From Climacteris rufus (taxonomy: Eukaryota; Chordata; Aves; Passeriformes; Climacteridae), in assembly GCA_013398175.1 (NCBI GenBank), contig VZRZ01006171.1, forward strand, positions 62,001-126,000: a DNA stretch of 64,000 nucleotides. The letters are read 5' to 3'. Shown here piece by piece: positions 11,044 to 24,100 of this stretch (position 1 is its first letter; each line of letters begins with the position of its first letter). The notes below the pieces were generated by a model. That model saw only the letters and a program-made list of their open reading frames with translations. It had not been told where the DNA came from and did no database searches. A program made the translations under genes and the position numbers.

Positions 11044-13454
11044 CCACGCTTGGGGAACTCTCGTCCTAGAGGAGCCAGCAGAAACAGGTTATCTGCCGTA
11101 GCTAGGACTCTGTCCTTTTGGGAGAGTTATACAACTCATCCCGGCAGGGATCCTGCATGCATAAAAGCACTGTCGTGACCTTGAGAGCTTCCAGCTTTAG
11201 CGCTTTAGTCCATCCACTCAAGAGGTGTGAGAAGAGAGACTGACAATGAAAAAATATTGTTGAGTATCCCAGCCTTCTCTCATCCACTGTTATCAGTTTT
11301 CTAGTCATGTTCATCAAAGGTGTTACTTTTCTTTGAACTTTCTCAATTACCATGGAGCAACCAAAACAGCTAGATAAGCAGCTTTAGATATGCTACATTC
11401 TTTGTGTGGTTTTTTTGTGTAGGTTTGAGGGTAGAGAGAATGGCTTGAGATGGATGTTGTGAAAAAGGTACCCTCTGAATAACAGGTAATTTTTCCTAGC
11501 ATTTCCTTCTTAAACCCTTCTCTGAACCTGCAGATATGATTGTCTTCTTCAGTCAATGACTTTTTGCAAGAGCAAAGCCTTTCTCTGACCAGGCAGTACT
11601 GCAAAATCCATGTAAAACTGTGTGTGCCATATTTTTTAGTGTCTTGAAGTCAAAAGATCTGGGAGATGAAGTTTTGAATTAATACATTACAATTAACAGC
11701 TGGTTTATGTGTAAGATCTCAGCAATACCATGGAAGGACTCCTCAAGCCTTTAATAACATCACAAGCAAAATCAGACTCTAATTTTCATCTTCCAAGCTC
11801 TGTTGCAATGCTAAAACTTGATACTGTTTCTGAGTATGGGGTCATGTAAATCCTATCTATAATTCGGATATGGAACACAGGACTTGTTTTGCTAGCAAGT
11901 TCAGTGTGCATTGGGATGCTCAAGTTTCAAGCTTTTATACTAATACACTTGTGCACATATTTGAGCCACCCTATTAGCTTGAGTACACAGTCAGTCATTC
12001 TGCTGAGGTCACTGGCAGGCACTTCAAATCTTCTCAAGAGCTGCTTCATAAAAGTCCTTCCTGTCTACAGCAAGTACTCCTAGCTGAAAGTGGATGCTGA
12101 ATGCGCAACATCCATCTCCAGGCCTTTTTGAACATTGTGTTTTCTCGGCAACATACACAAAAGGAAATACTTGACAATTTCTTTGTAATCTGCAACTATG
12201 TGTTGTGATCCTCATATACCCCAGTTAACAGATTCTTTTTGTCTATTTGAAAATGCTTGTTGTTCACCTAGCTTCACATACCATAATTACTTTATTTATA
12301 TTTCTTAAGGGGTTTGTGTAGCCACTTCTACGGCTCTTCCATGTGTCTGGGCTGCTCTCAAAGCCCCGGGCAGTTCTCTGTGTCTTCATGTCCTCAAGCA
12401 CAAGAAGTTCAGTGAGGGAGGATTTTTGGACTCTGACCATTCACTAAGCTCCTCGGTCTTGGTCTTTGTAGATGATCATTTGTGCTTGACTGCTGCTTGC
12501 TGGCCAACTGGCCGGATGTGGAAGGACTCTGCTGATGAGAGTATCTGATCAATAAACAAGGGGCAAAAGGGAAATAACAGATGCCTGAAGGGCTTGTGTT
12601 TTGTCACTGAGCCATCACACAGGAGTGGGATTCAGAAACCCTGGTAGTGAGTCATGCATCCATCTTGAGGTGACCTCAGGGACTTAGCAGGATTGCTGTG
12701 GAAGAGGTACAGGCTGCTGAATGAGTCACGGCATCAGGCAACAAATTAGCCGATATAATTCACTGGGAACTTTGTCTATCTGCATCGCTCTGCCTGATAT
12801 GCTCTTTCCCTTTGGGAACCTTCTAATTAAATATACTTTATTTCTTCTATAAAAATTTGCTCACAAAAGATGCAATAAACTCAGGGGAATCACCTACAAA
12901 TACTATGTGTTATGCACAATGGTGAATAATGGGTAGCTTGCTTTTTCCCAGAGAACTCAGCAAGCACTTCTTAAAAGGGGTCTCTAATTGAGTTGCTTGT
13001 CTTTGGAGAAAGAGGAAGGGAAAATAGGTTGTCTTGACCTAACTCTACAGAAGAAGCTAATAACTTTTTATATGCTGAAATGCATTTAAAGCAGTTTTAA
13101 GTATAATCATGTAGAAATGACCGTGTATGAGGGTACTTGCAGTGACTAATACTTTCTGTGAAGCTTGCTGTCTGATCTTTCCTGTCTGTTTGGGAAAATC
13201 TAGTGTAAAACTAAGGGAACTCATCATGTTCCTTGCAGGCTCTGGAAAACTGGAACTTCCCAAGCCAACTAAACTTGAAACAAATTTAAATGGAAATGGA
13301 TACCATCAAACTCTATAGCTCATTTAAACAATGTAAATATGTCTTTTAAAAAAATCATTCAATGCTGTGGATATGAAAGAAACAATGAAATCTTTGTCAT
13401 AGCAGTCCTGATTGCCTGCCTCCTGATTACTTTATGCCACATCTGCACCTTTGC
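11044..13454. other. Intergenic, no gene seen
   Basis: Only short chance frames occur here. I see no recognised conserved protein or clear repeat. A stretch near 12540-12570 has an AATAAA followed by GGGGCAAAAGG but lacks LTR ends. Confidence 0.6.
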
Positions 13455-14775
13455 TAAGATTTAGCAGCTAATCCAGGAAAACATTTTCAGGCATATGAAT
13501 GACAAGAAAATAATCAGAAGCAGTCAGCATGGATTCACAAAGGGGAAGTCATGCTTGATCAACCTGATAGTGTACAGAGAAGTGGCTGCCTTGTAGATGA
13601 GGGGAGAATGGGCACTGTCTACTTGGACTTCAATAACGCCTTTGACACTGTCTTCCACAAGATCTTCATAGACAGACTGTTGTATGGCTTGGGTAAGCAG
13701 ACAGTGAGCTGGACTGAAAACTGTTCTAATGGGCACACTCAAATTTTGGTGATTAGTGACGCAGCATCTGGTTGGATGCCAGTGACTAGCTGTGTACCTC
13801 CAGAGTCAATACTGGGTCCTTCAGCAGTCTTCATTAATTGTCTGGATGATGGGGCACAGCGCACAATCAGGAGTTTTTAACATGAAACTAGGAGGAGTGG
13901 CTGATATCAGAGGGTCAGGTTGCCATCCAGAGGGACATCAAGAGGCTTGAGAAAAGGGCTGACAGTAACCTAATGCAATTCAGCAAAGGGAAATGCCAAG
14001 TCCTGCACATGAGGAGAAAAAAAAAAAAAAAGAGATATATATGCTATATATACCAACTGGAAAGCAGCTTGATAGAGTAGGACCTGGGGTCCTGGTGGAT
14101 ACCAAGCTGAACATAAGCCAGCAGCGTGCATTTGTGGCAAAGAAGGTAAATGGTGTCCTGGGCTGCATTAGAAGGAGCATTGCCAACCAGCTGGGAGGTG
14201 ATTCTGCTCCTTTAGTCAGAGCTGGTGAGGCTATGCGTAGATAAGGGATAGCCAGTTTGTCCAGTTCTGCACTCCTCAGTACAGCAGAGCCACAAACATA
14301 TTGCAGAGAATCTATTCTTCAATGGACCCTTAAGTGGAAGGGTCATTAAGACGACTCAGGGACTGGAGCACCTTTGCTGTGAGGAAAGGCTGAGGGAGCT
14401 GGGACTGTTCAGCCTAAAGAAGAGATGGCTCAGAGTGATCTCATCAAAGTATATGAGTGCTTGCAGGGAGATTGCAAAAAGGACAGAGCAAAGCTCTTTC
14501 CAGTGGTGCCCAGTGAGAGGACCAAAGGCAGTGGGCACAAACTGAAACACAGGAGGTTCCCTCTGAACTACGCGATATGCTTTTTCATTGGGAGGATGAC
14601 CAAGCACTAGCGCAGGTTTGCCCAGAGAGGTGGTGGAGTCTCCATCATTGGAAATACTCAAAAACCCATCTGAACGTGATCCTGCTGTAGACGACCCTGC
14701 TTGATCAGAGGGGCTGAACTGAATGAACTTCAGAAGTTTCTTCCAACATGCAACATTCTGTGATTCTTTAACAGC
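13455..14775 (+). mobile_element. CR1 LINE, long decayed copy with 3' end
   Basis: The plus strand carries a degraded CR1 ORF2. SQHGFTKGKSCLINL-like sequence lies near 13527, VYLDFNNAFDTVFHK near 13620 and PESILGPSAVFINCLDD near 13803. Later comes the 3' UTR region with GTGAGGAAAGGCTGAGGGAGCTG-like text, ending ACATTCTGTGATTCTT, a typical CR1 3' tail. Stops and indels throughout make it inactive. An A15-type run at about 14019-14033 lies inside. Confidence 0.92.
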
Positions 14776-15860
14776 AGAGAAAATGAGGGATGAGTGTGAG
14801 CATCTGTACATGCACAGGCTGAGCAGTCTCTCATCACCCTGTGCAGGGGCATTGGAGAGAGAAGGCAAGGCAGTTTTTCACTGCAGATACAGATGCAAGC
14901 AGTTCTCTTTGAAGGGGGTGAAATCTGTGCAGTGCACCAGGAATTCTCTGGGGGAAAGTGTGCAATGTGACATAAGGCACGGGGCAGATGTGTTCTTCAA
15001 TAACATGAAATCTGCTTTTTTTCAGGAGGCAGCCTGTCCAATCCCCATCAAATGGTGATGGCTTCCCTCCACCATCTGCTCCAGCAGATCATCAGCCATC
15101 ACATGACTGGAGGCACCAGGAGTGGCTTGCTGCAGTCCCATGCTAGCCCCTCTGCTTTTGGGCACTTCCCTAGCAGCCCCCTTTCTTTCTGCCTTTGGGA
15201 AGTACCTGGTACTTCACCTTCTGCCACCCCCCAAGCCAAGTATCTCAGAGGAGATTTCTCAACCAATGCCTTCTAGCAGCTGTAGGGCCACAGAAGCTCC
15301 TTGGGGTACACACTTCACCTGAACCCAGCTAGTTGCTGCTGGTGGCCCCTGTGAAGAGCTTTCAGGCCCTCTCTAAAGTCCCAGGGGAGAGTGGTGAGCT
15401 AAGAGATAGGTATCTGCCAGCTCTGCTGTCCCAGTTATCGACACCCAGCAATAAGAGCAGCTGGGAATCAGACCAAGAGCATGTACACACTGTGAAATTT
15501 CCTTTTTTTGTGTTTCGCTTTTGGGTGCACCAGAGACCAAGGTCAGTGATTGACAGAAGTCTGTCCAGGCTTCCTTCCAACACTGTGAACATGCTGCCTT
15601 CAGAGGAAACACTCTATGCGTTTGTACCCACGGGTAGCATCCATGAGCAGTTGTGGAGGAGAAGTGTGAGGAAATGGTTGTTAGGGTGATCTTGCTGTTT
15701 TCCTCCATGAATAGTGCAATTAATGGGTAGGAAGGGGTAGTAGCCATAGGGCCTCTATGATGGAGTGGGGAAAAATCAGATATTCTGTTGTCCAAAGAAA
15801 AATGCTTCTGCATCACCATGGCCCTTGCATGCTACTGCTGTCTAAAAATTAAGAACTGAC
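14776..15860. other. Intergenic, no gene seen
   Basis: Several open frames of 75-150 codons overlap on both strands, but none shows a recognisable domain or codon pattern. I regard them as chance. Confidence 0.55.
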
Positions 15861-16208
15861 TGTTACAGACATCAATCATAAGAGTGGCTAAATGTGTCCT
15901 TGATTGACCTTAGTGCCCTACCGACTAATTGGGCAGCTTATGGGGACAGCTTCATAGATGGTAGTATTTTCTTTCTGTGGACTTGTTCCCTCTTCCCATA
16001 AGCTGTACCCATAAGTGTCCATTATCTAACGAAGACATCGCAGATGGTGAGATGACAACAACCATGAGTAAGTCATGGTACAGTGCTATGTCAGGGAGCA
16101 GCATTTAAAGGAAGGGTTGTGTGTTCATTTTGCTGGGAGCACAGCTCTGTGGATGCTTTATGAATAAACCAGATGCTGGTGTTTACTACATGACGAGGTG
16201 TGTAACCA
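15861..16208 (+). mobile_element. Possible solo LTR
   Basis: The segment begins TGTTACAGAC and ends GTGTGTAACCA, so its termini are short inverted repeats. A TATA-like GCATTTAAAGG lies near 16100. A poly(A) signal AATAAA at 16163-16168 follows, with a GT-rich stretch about 20 bases later. The size of about 350 bases and the order of signals fit an avian retroviral LTR. No target duplication was found and I do not recognise the family. Confidence 0.45.
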
Positions 16209-16210
16209 CA

Positions 16211-19200
16211 AAGGGTGAAGGACAGTGATACAGGAGGAATTTGCCAGCATTACACACCTTTCAATGTAGTTGGGTGTTCTTGTGTTTCAAAAGCATTTGA
16301 TGCAGGGGTGTAATAAAATTTTTATTGCTATGCACTTGGAGTGCTTGCAATACTTAGAGTTGGTAAAAACCTTACATGCTGATATCAGGGGATATCAAAA
16401 GGCTCCTGATTGCAAGCATGGGGGTAAATACACTGCTTTTCACTCCTTTCTATAGAACAGACCTGTGTCTCTAAAGAAATGGGGAAGGATCCTGTAAAAA
16501 CAGCTATATATGTTGCAGAGGAGGAGCAGAGCATGCGAAGGTCTCCAGCCATCCCACAGGAGTGAGGGGTTGCTGCAAACCGATCCTTGAGCACAGGCTC
16601 CAAAAGGCCGGACCTGTCCTTCTGCCCATCCTCATCTCCCCTGCAGTCTGCCTGGAGTGGAGACAGCACAGGCCAGTCAGGCCAGCTTGCCCAGAGATAC
16701 TGGTTTTAGAGGGCCCCAGTGAATATTTACCCAATGTGTTTACTATTGCTGGCCCTTCCCAGCCCATCACCAGCTCTGGTGAGGCTCCATCTCTACATTC
16801 AGTACCAGTCATCAGGTGCCCTATGTCCTCTGTCAAGGGATCTCCAGCCTACAGAGAAGGTCAAGTGGCAGATTCCTTTCTTGCTTTGCAGTTGCTGTGA
16901 AATACTGTCCAATGCATGTGCAAAATTGTTTAATTCACTTCCACCAGAGAATACATCTTTCACTGGCATCGTGGTAGGAAAGACATGGTAATAGAAATTT
17001 TATAATTTTTTGCTTTTTGCTCCTTTCTGCAAAGTGCAGGTGATTTCTCAGACTCTGAAGGCATTTTGGGTCAGTGTGTGGGCATTGTCTCTTTAGCTGG
17101 CCCATTCCCAAAAGCCTTGTTACAGCAGGACAGCTATTAGAGACCTAGCCCCAAGACCTGCAGGTGAAGACACCGCTAAAGGAGAAGCTGGTGTGCTTCC
17201 CTCTTCCCTGACTGCCACACCACAAGCAGGTGGGCACAGCTTGTGCAGTGTCAGCCTGACACAGAATAAAGACTCTTGGGTAAGCACATTCATGGGCCTT
17301 CCAGAAGATTCCAAATGCCCACCTCCCAAGACTCATTATCATTTTCCATCCAGGAAGCAAGGTTCAACTGAAGCCATAGAAAATGGGCATCAGAGACTCC
17401 TCAGCTAGACAGACAGCTCATCCCAGGTACCTGGCTTGGACACCCCTCAACCCACCTCCCCATGGAGAGTGAGCACAGGCCAGTCTGGGATCCTCCTCTG
17501 CTGCTGCCATGGTCTCTGAAAAGGAGCAGCCAGCTATTGGTATGCTTTGAAAAGTACCTAGTGCTTTGATAGGAAGCTGCAATGTGGCAGGATGAGTAAT
17601 TAATTAGACTCATGCTGCCACAAGCATTTCCAGTCCTAGCTGACAACAGACTAATTAAGAACCTCCCTGTGGTGTCTATTTTAGATAGCCATTTACTTTG
17701 ATACAAATTAAGAAGGGCTTTTCTAATGGTTTATTTCACAAGCAACTCATTAGATTAATTTATGTGGCAAACAGCAGGAACTTGAATAGACATTTTGAGT
17801 TCCCAACCACCAAAAGTCAAGACAATTTTGCCAGAGAGTGCATTAATTTTATCAAGGCAAAACACTTGCTTCCTTCTGTTATTTTCTGTCATGTCATTTG
17901 TTCTCAGATGTTACCGTAACCCAAGTCTAGAAGTTATGAAAACTGAAAGTGACCTTCTAAGTGCTGGTTCTTAGGAGCAGATTAATGCCCCCCATATGTG
18001 ATTTACCCATAAGAGTCACTTGAGGTGCTGCAGGAGTGCTAAGTGCACCCCATTATCAGTGTTGTCTGTTTTAGCATCTCAATGAAGACTGAGGACCAAA
18101 CTTCCTGCTACCTCAGTGATTCCTTCATCTATGACCATGGAAAACACTGATACATGTGCAACTCCAAGGCTTTCACAGCTTTCTCCCACAAAGCCTAAGA
18201 GAATCAGAAAAGGGCCTTTTGTCCCTCAAATCGTAGTCCTTTCTTTCTACCTTGACTTTCAAATGGTAAGCTTGACACTACCTAACAACCGCAGAAACAG
18301 TTTGTCTTTAGGATCCTGCAGGGATGCCAGATGTGGTCTAGACCAAAGTAGGCACATGGGTTGATAGTGAACCCAGAAGCAAATTGGTTTTCTCCTCCCA
18401 GTCTGTCCTAATGGGAACTCATGCAGGAGGATTTTACTTTCCCTTACTGTCTTGGCACTGCCTCATGTTCACAAATCACAGTGGTGAGGGTGAAATATTT
18501 AAGTTTGACTCCAAATCAAGAGTGAGTGGATGACAGCAAAGATGGCAGGTTGGATCTTACACAGCATATGATTGAACAACTTGGAAAGAACAGGCTCTGG
18601 ACAGAAAAGGAGAGCGAAGAACTTGTAATGAAAGGTCTTGCTGGGGGAATAGGGTGGCCCCACAGCAGCAACTAAACACTGGGTGTGATTTTCAACAGGG
18701 TACAGTTCTCCACGACTGAGGTCAGGTATTTCCATCATCACTAGAATTAAATAAGAAGGTCTATTTGAAATGAATATTTGAGCATATTTCCTTTTTCCTT
18801 TGGGGGGATACTACCCAGTTCCCTCAGGAACTTAGGATAAAGGCTCAGAGATTAATTTTGCTTCCAAGTTTGGTGGAAATTGGCTTGTGGATTTGCATAT
18901 GTAACAATTTCACTCAAGAAATTACTTAAACTGGGGATGCCTCCCTACAAATCATCTGCTCAGTGCCACCTGCTTAGAGGCACACAGTTCATCTTTGTTG
19001 ATGGAGTCGAGTATATCCATGCTTTTCTTTCTAAAATGCTGTCCCAAACTAGAATCCCTAGATTCTTCTTGTCGCAGTAACAACACGAAAGAAGGAGACA
19101 AACACCTGTTGAGATGAAGGAACAAACTTGGGGCTTTCCCCGCCCATCTTTATTTTATATGTGTCTCATAAGCCACTGTGGATTGGAGGAGACAAAGAGT

Positions 19201-20845
19201 TTCCCCTCAATCACACTGGTCAAAGGAAATGTCCATCAAATTTCTGTGCCCAGGAGAAAGGAATGTAAATAAAAAGATACTGTTACAATAACATGGCTAT
19301 GTTCACAGAGAATGTCTGAGAACTAGTTACAAAAGAATGATAACATCCAGAACTGCAAAATTCAGGGCAACATCTTGTCTAGGCTAAGTCATAGTGAAAG
19401 GAAGTGAAAGGAAGTGAAAACTAAAAATGTAAGTGGGCTTATCAGTTTGCACTTTTCAGCACCTAATTGTTTGTAACTCTTACTAGCACCTATAATTCTA
19501 CTCTCCCCACTCCCGGAAATTCTGTATGACCAAAATTTGGAACATTTCCCGTTTCATGGCAACAGAGCTATGCTGTAGAGGCTCCACAAAGTCACACATG
19601 ATGATTTTTATTCCTTGTTGCAGGCTGGCAGTGTGTAAACATTTCTTTCCCAGTCCTGTCCGACCCTTTTTGGATGCAAGCAGTTACAGTGAATATCAAG
19701 TGTGACTTCATTTGCCATAGCTATGTGCCCTCTGCCTCCTAATCCTCAAGGCTGTTGATGATTTCCCCCATGGCTGAATGCTGGCATGCTGGTGACCCAT
19801 TTCCTGAGTGTGAAGGCACCACAGAACATAGGGTAGCTGCAGTGCCTGGCAGCTCTGTTGAAACTGAGTGCTGACAGCCAGAAGGCAGCAAGGACTGGAT
19901 GCAATTGCCTCTGAAATGCACACTGTGCACTTCTCCCAGCAGAAGCTTCTGCCATAGCTGTGTGACTAAATGTGCTCTCGACTCACAAGGCTGGACCCCT
20001 CACAGGTGAATACTGGCTCACTGCTACCAGCTTGGATTTCTTCCTGCCAAAAGCCTTCAAGGACCCTATTAAGCAGGGGGCTTCTAGAACGTTTTTTTTC
20101 TGAGTACTAGCTTTATATAAGCATCCTGTGTCACACTGATGAGATTTATACTGCTGTCCTTTTCTGTCTGGTTCTCTGAGCATTTCATGGTGGCTTCCTG
20201 ACGTCACTGACACTGCTCTGCTAACTTGTACCTGGCATGCTCCTCTGTTGGCAGAGCTCAGCCTGTCAGAACTATAACTTCGTCTACCAGGGGCACTCTT
20301 GTCAACTGCTGGGTGCAACTGCAGTTGTCATTCCTTTTGAAACCATCATCTGGTCTCTTTTTTGGTACATTTTATTTACTATTAAATGTTTGTTTCCAAG
20401 AATATTGTGTGGTTTCTAAGGATACTATGTGTAAGAGCCCACAGGTTGTAAACTCACATGTACTTTGTGCTATGGTGTATTAACAGATGGGGGTACTTGG
20501 GCACATTGTAGTGCCTGAGAGTCTGTCTGGCCTCTGAAGCCGACCTGATGTCTTCTGATAATTTTTCCAAAGCAAAAATTCTTCATGGAACCATGAGACT
20601 AAGGCAAGGTCTTGTGGATGAGCTACAGCTGAACAAGTGACCACAACCCACTGTGCTACATATTTCCTTGCAGAGGCTTGCTCAGCCCCAGCCATAACAC
20701 TGAACAGCACATTGTACCTGACTGTGCAGTTCTGATTTTCAGACTCACCAGATGTGTGTCATTCATTGCTAGGTACTCTCTTGCCCTTGAGTCGCAGACA
20801 TTGCATTCACTTTCTTCTATACTCCTAGATCCCTCCAGGGGCAAG
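16211..20845. other. Intergenic, no gene seen
   Basis: No conserved protein and no firmly recognised repeat. The stretch includes a short direct repeat of GGAAGTGAAA at about 19399-19420. Confidence 0.6.
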
Positions 20846-20851
20846 GCTATC
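20846..20851. repeat. Target-site duplication, left copy (GCTATC)
   Basis: This hexamer is repeated exactly at 21151-21156 and brackets the LTR at 20852-21150. A 6-bp duplication is typical of alpha/betaretrovirus-like (ERVK-type) integrations. Confidence 0.85.
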
Positions 20852-21150
20852 TGTAGCAGCCTGAAGCTCCTGCCTGGGGCTTCTTGCGTGAATGTCCTTC
20901 TTTCCCATGGAAGGTATGAGAAACAATAAGAATGAGCACCTGTTGTTGTGAGTCCAGGTGTGATACATTTTGAATTGGGCAGTGTAGAGCCCAGCCAACC
21001 ATACCAGGGAGTTGTTGGATTTCAGTGAATCATCTACCTGGATTCCTACTATATAAAATGGGAATAGGACAATAAACGGGGCTTGCTCACTCACTCGCTC
21101 TCATGACGAACCAAGCTGTGTGCTGTGTCTTTATTGCCGCTATCACCACA
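20852..21150 (+). mobile_element. Solo LTR with perfect 6-bp target duplication
   Basis: This 299-base element begins TGTAGCAGCC and ends GCTATCACCACA. It contains TATATAAAA at about 21050-21058 and a poly(A) signal AATAAA at 21071-21076, only about 15 bases apart, so R is short. The final 75 bases are U5-like. The exact duplication GCTATC on both sides proves an integrated LTR reduced by recombination, with no internal retroviral sequence left. Its start resembles that of the LTR at 10611-11043, so the two may belong to one family. Confidence 0.88.
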
Positions 21151-21156
21151 GCTATC
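21151..21156. repeat. Target-site duplication, right copy (GCTATC)
   Basis: Exact match of the hexamer at 20846-20851, on the other side of the solo LTR. Confidence 0.85.
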
Positions 21157-24100
21157 CTCAGGGCTAATGCAATCTCCTACTAAACATAGTGGAAAGAGCC
21201 CATGAGGCATGTAGTTCTGGGGCTTAAGTTATAGAGTATGACCCTATGTCTCTAGTAAGGGCATTGGTTTTCTTATTGTGAATTCTTATCCTAAATCCCA
21301 TCCTATGCTGCCAAGGGGAGCCGCCAGCTGTCATGTTATCCCATGGCTTCTTGTGGGTTTGTTGTTTCCAGCAAATCAAGCTTCTAGTGTATTTTAGCAT
21401 TTATTCAGCCCCTGTGTCCCTGTCAGGATCTTTTCCACAGTTCCTATTCAGGTGCTAGCTGCAAAACATATAAGCAGTCAGAGGGACAAAGACTGGATAA
21501 AAAATTCCTCAGCAACATTTATTTGACAGATTCATCCTCTGTGATCAAAGGCCACATGCTTATAGTTTTAAATTTAATGGAAATTTTACTAATAACCTTA
21601 GAAGATGAGGATATGACTCTCCCTGATTAGTGGACAAAACCATTATAACTTCAGGAGAAATTAGATCCCTTCCCCTACTCTTTGGGTGGGAGGTAAAAGA
21701 CACATATTATGCTTCTTCTTTGGATGATGTCTGTTCTCACAACTGGTAATCATCTGAAACAGGGACTAGTGTAGTCTGTGTCAGAGGGGTGTGCTGTAGC
21801 AATTTCTCTCATCATCATATATTTAGCCCTTAGTTTGGAAAATGGCTCCTAGTTTGGAAATGGAACTGAGCTAAGTTTACTTCCATGGTTGTACCTGTGA
21901 GTTTCTAGTGCCTGCAACCACTGGTGCTGCAGAACCTTACACTGAACTTCCACTGCTTTTTATTCTTTCCAAGGAGACTTGGTAGAGGGAGGGGTGTTGA
22001 GATAATTTCTCTGTCTTCCCCTGAAATTTTTGTTTCTGGAGTGTGTCTCAAAAGTACTTAGAGAAAAGGAATGAAATTCAGCAGTATGACTGTGCTAGCA
22101 GAGCAAATGTTTTGCCAAGTGGTAGCTATTTCCCCTGTCATGTTAGCACTGAATTTGTTCTGGTATTCCTGAAATGCCTTTAAACATTTCATTTCTTCTT
22201 TAGAGTGAGCCAAAATGGTCCCTTGTGTGAAAGTTAGCCTTGGGAAGATAGTGCTAAGCCTCTTATGAGAGCAAAGCTGTGCCTGTGTTTAGACTTATTC
22301 CATCACCCTCTGTGGCATTCGAGATGATTCCACTTTTTATGCCTATCACTTTCTTATTTCCTTTGGCTGGGATCCCTCATTCTTTCTGCTGAAATATTTG
22401 GAGGGCAAGCAATTCCATGGCTACCTGCAGATGAAACCAGATCAGCTTTCAGCATTGAGTTGTGTAACAGCTGTCCACTGTCACTTCAAAGTCAATTTCG
22501 GGACAGTGTCATCAGCTTTGTCAATCCTTATGCCCCAGGGAGATTTTTTACTGGATAAAAGCTGAAGTGCATATTAACTGGATCAAATTCTTAAATGTAC
22601 CTCCGAGATATGAGGTGTCACATGGTACACCCAATTTTCACTAATCAAACAAAACTGTAATTCATTGATGTCAAAGTTCCATGAATTCCAACTATCCATA
22701 GCTCAAAAAGATCTCAAAATTATCTCAGTGATCTCAAAAAGATTGTCCTGTGCTACCCCTAGTTTGTATATGAACATATGTGAATGAACAAGAAATTTAT
22801 GCCTTTTTTTTTTTTTAGGTAAAGATTGTAATTGTCAGGTTTGTGTTTGTCAAAAACATGTGACAAAAAGGCACGTATGAATAGTATCAGAGTTTCAGTT
22901 CCACAAAGCAACTGTAAAAAGATCCAGTGGAAGCTTGCAAATATTTATCGTAGCTTTCTAATAATAAAAATGTCCCACTCACCTTAGATGTGGGACACCA
23001 TGTCCTAGAAGATGTCCTCTTGCTACCTGAACAGCAGAGCCTCCTCCAGTGAGGGCATGCCCTAAATTGCTCTCTGACATTGCATTAATTTCTGAACAAG
23101 ACAACAAGACCCCAGGGCTGGTGAGTCAGCACCACGCAAGCTGCATCAGATCCCATGTGGCTTCTGGCAGGAGGTTCAGCACCAGCCTGTCCTGTCGGTA
23201 CATCCCAGGCAGCTCAAACCACACTTGGAGCTCAGACAGCTCATGGTTTACACAGGTTTGCACAGGCAGCTCCATAACTGAAGTACCATGTGCTCCAGAT
23301 GAGTTGTCTGCAGAGACCCTCCCACTGAAAAGCAAGTCTCAGGAATGGGTTTGGGCATATTTCTCTTTCTGTTATATTCTATTTCACACAAAAGCATGAT
23401 GAGTTCAGCTTTCTTCACTTGCCTGATTTCTACTAGTTAAATCAGCCTCTAGCTTAATAGTGGCTTAACTTCATCCATTACCTAAATATTTCTCTAGCTA
23501 AATCAAATTAAATAAGAAACCGATTCACATCTTGCTGAATGGCAGAGAAGTGTGGCTGCTCACTATCTCAGAGTCTGACATTAACTCTGGGTCACTTCTC
23601 AATAGGCTTCTGAGCATCCACAACATGACAGCTGCCTTCAAAGTAGCCAGAGGAATGAAAAAATTAATGCTTATTTATTTTATTTTAAATAACTGGCTCA
23701 TGTTGTAAACAAACTAATAAGCACACCTTAGCCAGGCATGCAGCACTTATAAATCGGTGCAAACATCTCTGTTGCTCTGATAAAGTCAATTGGTATATAT
23801 TGATTTGCATTTTTCACTGATTAGACCTGCTTGCATGAGACTAACCCCTTTCAATTATCTTATATATGAAAAGGGAGTTTGGCCTGTTTCTTTACTGGAT
23901 AGCTTTTAATAGAAAATGCCAACCTAACATTTTGGATCCTTTTGAATAGTGGATTTCTCTATGGAAGTTCTCTTAGTAATTTTTTTCAGGAATAACCTGC
24001 ATTTTTTCACGTTGAATAAATTCCAGCTCAAGTAATTACACTTTGCCTTCCTCAATTCCCCAAACTGGGGGAAAGGTCCAATTAATTCAGGCACTCTTAG

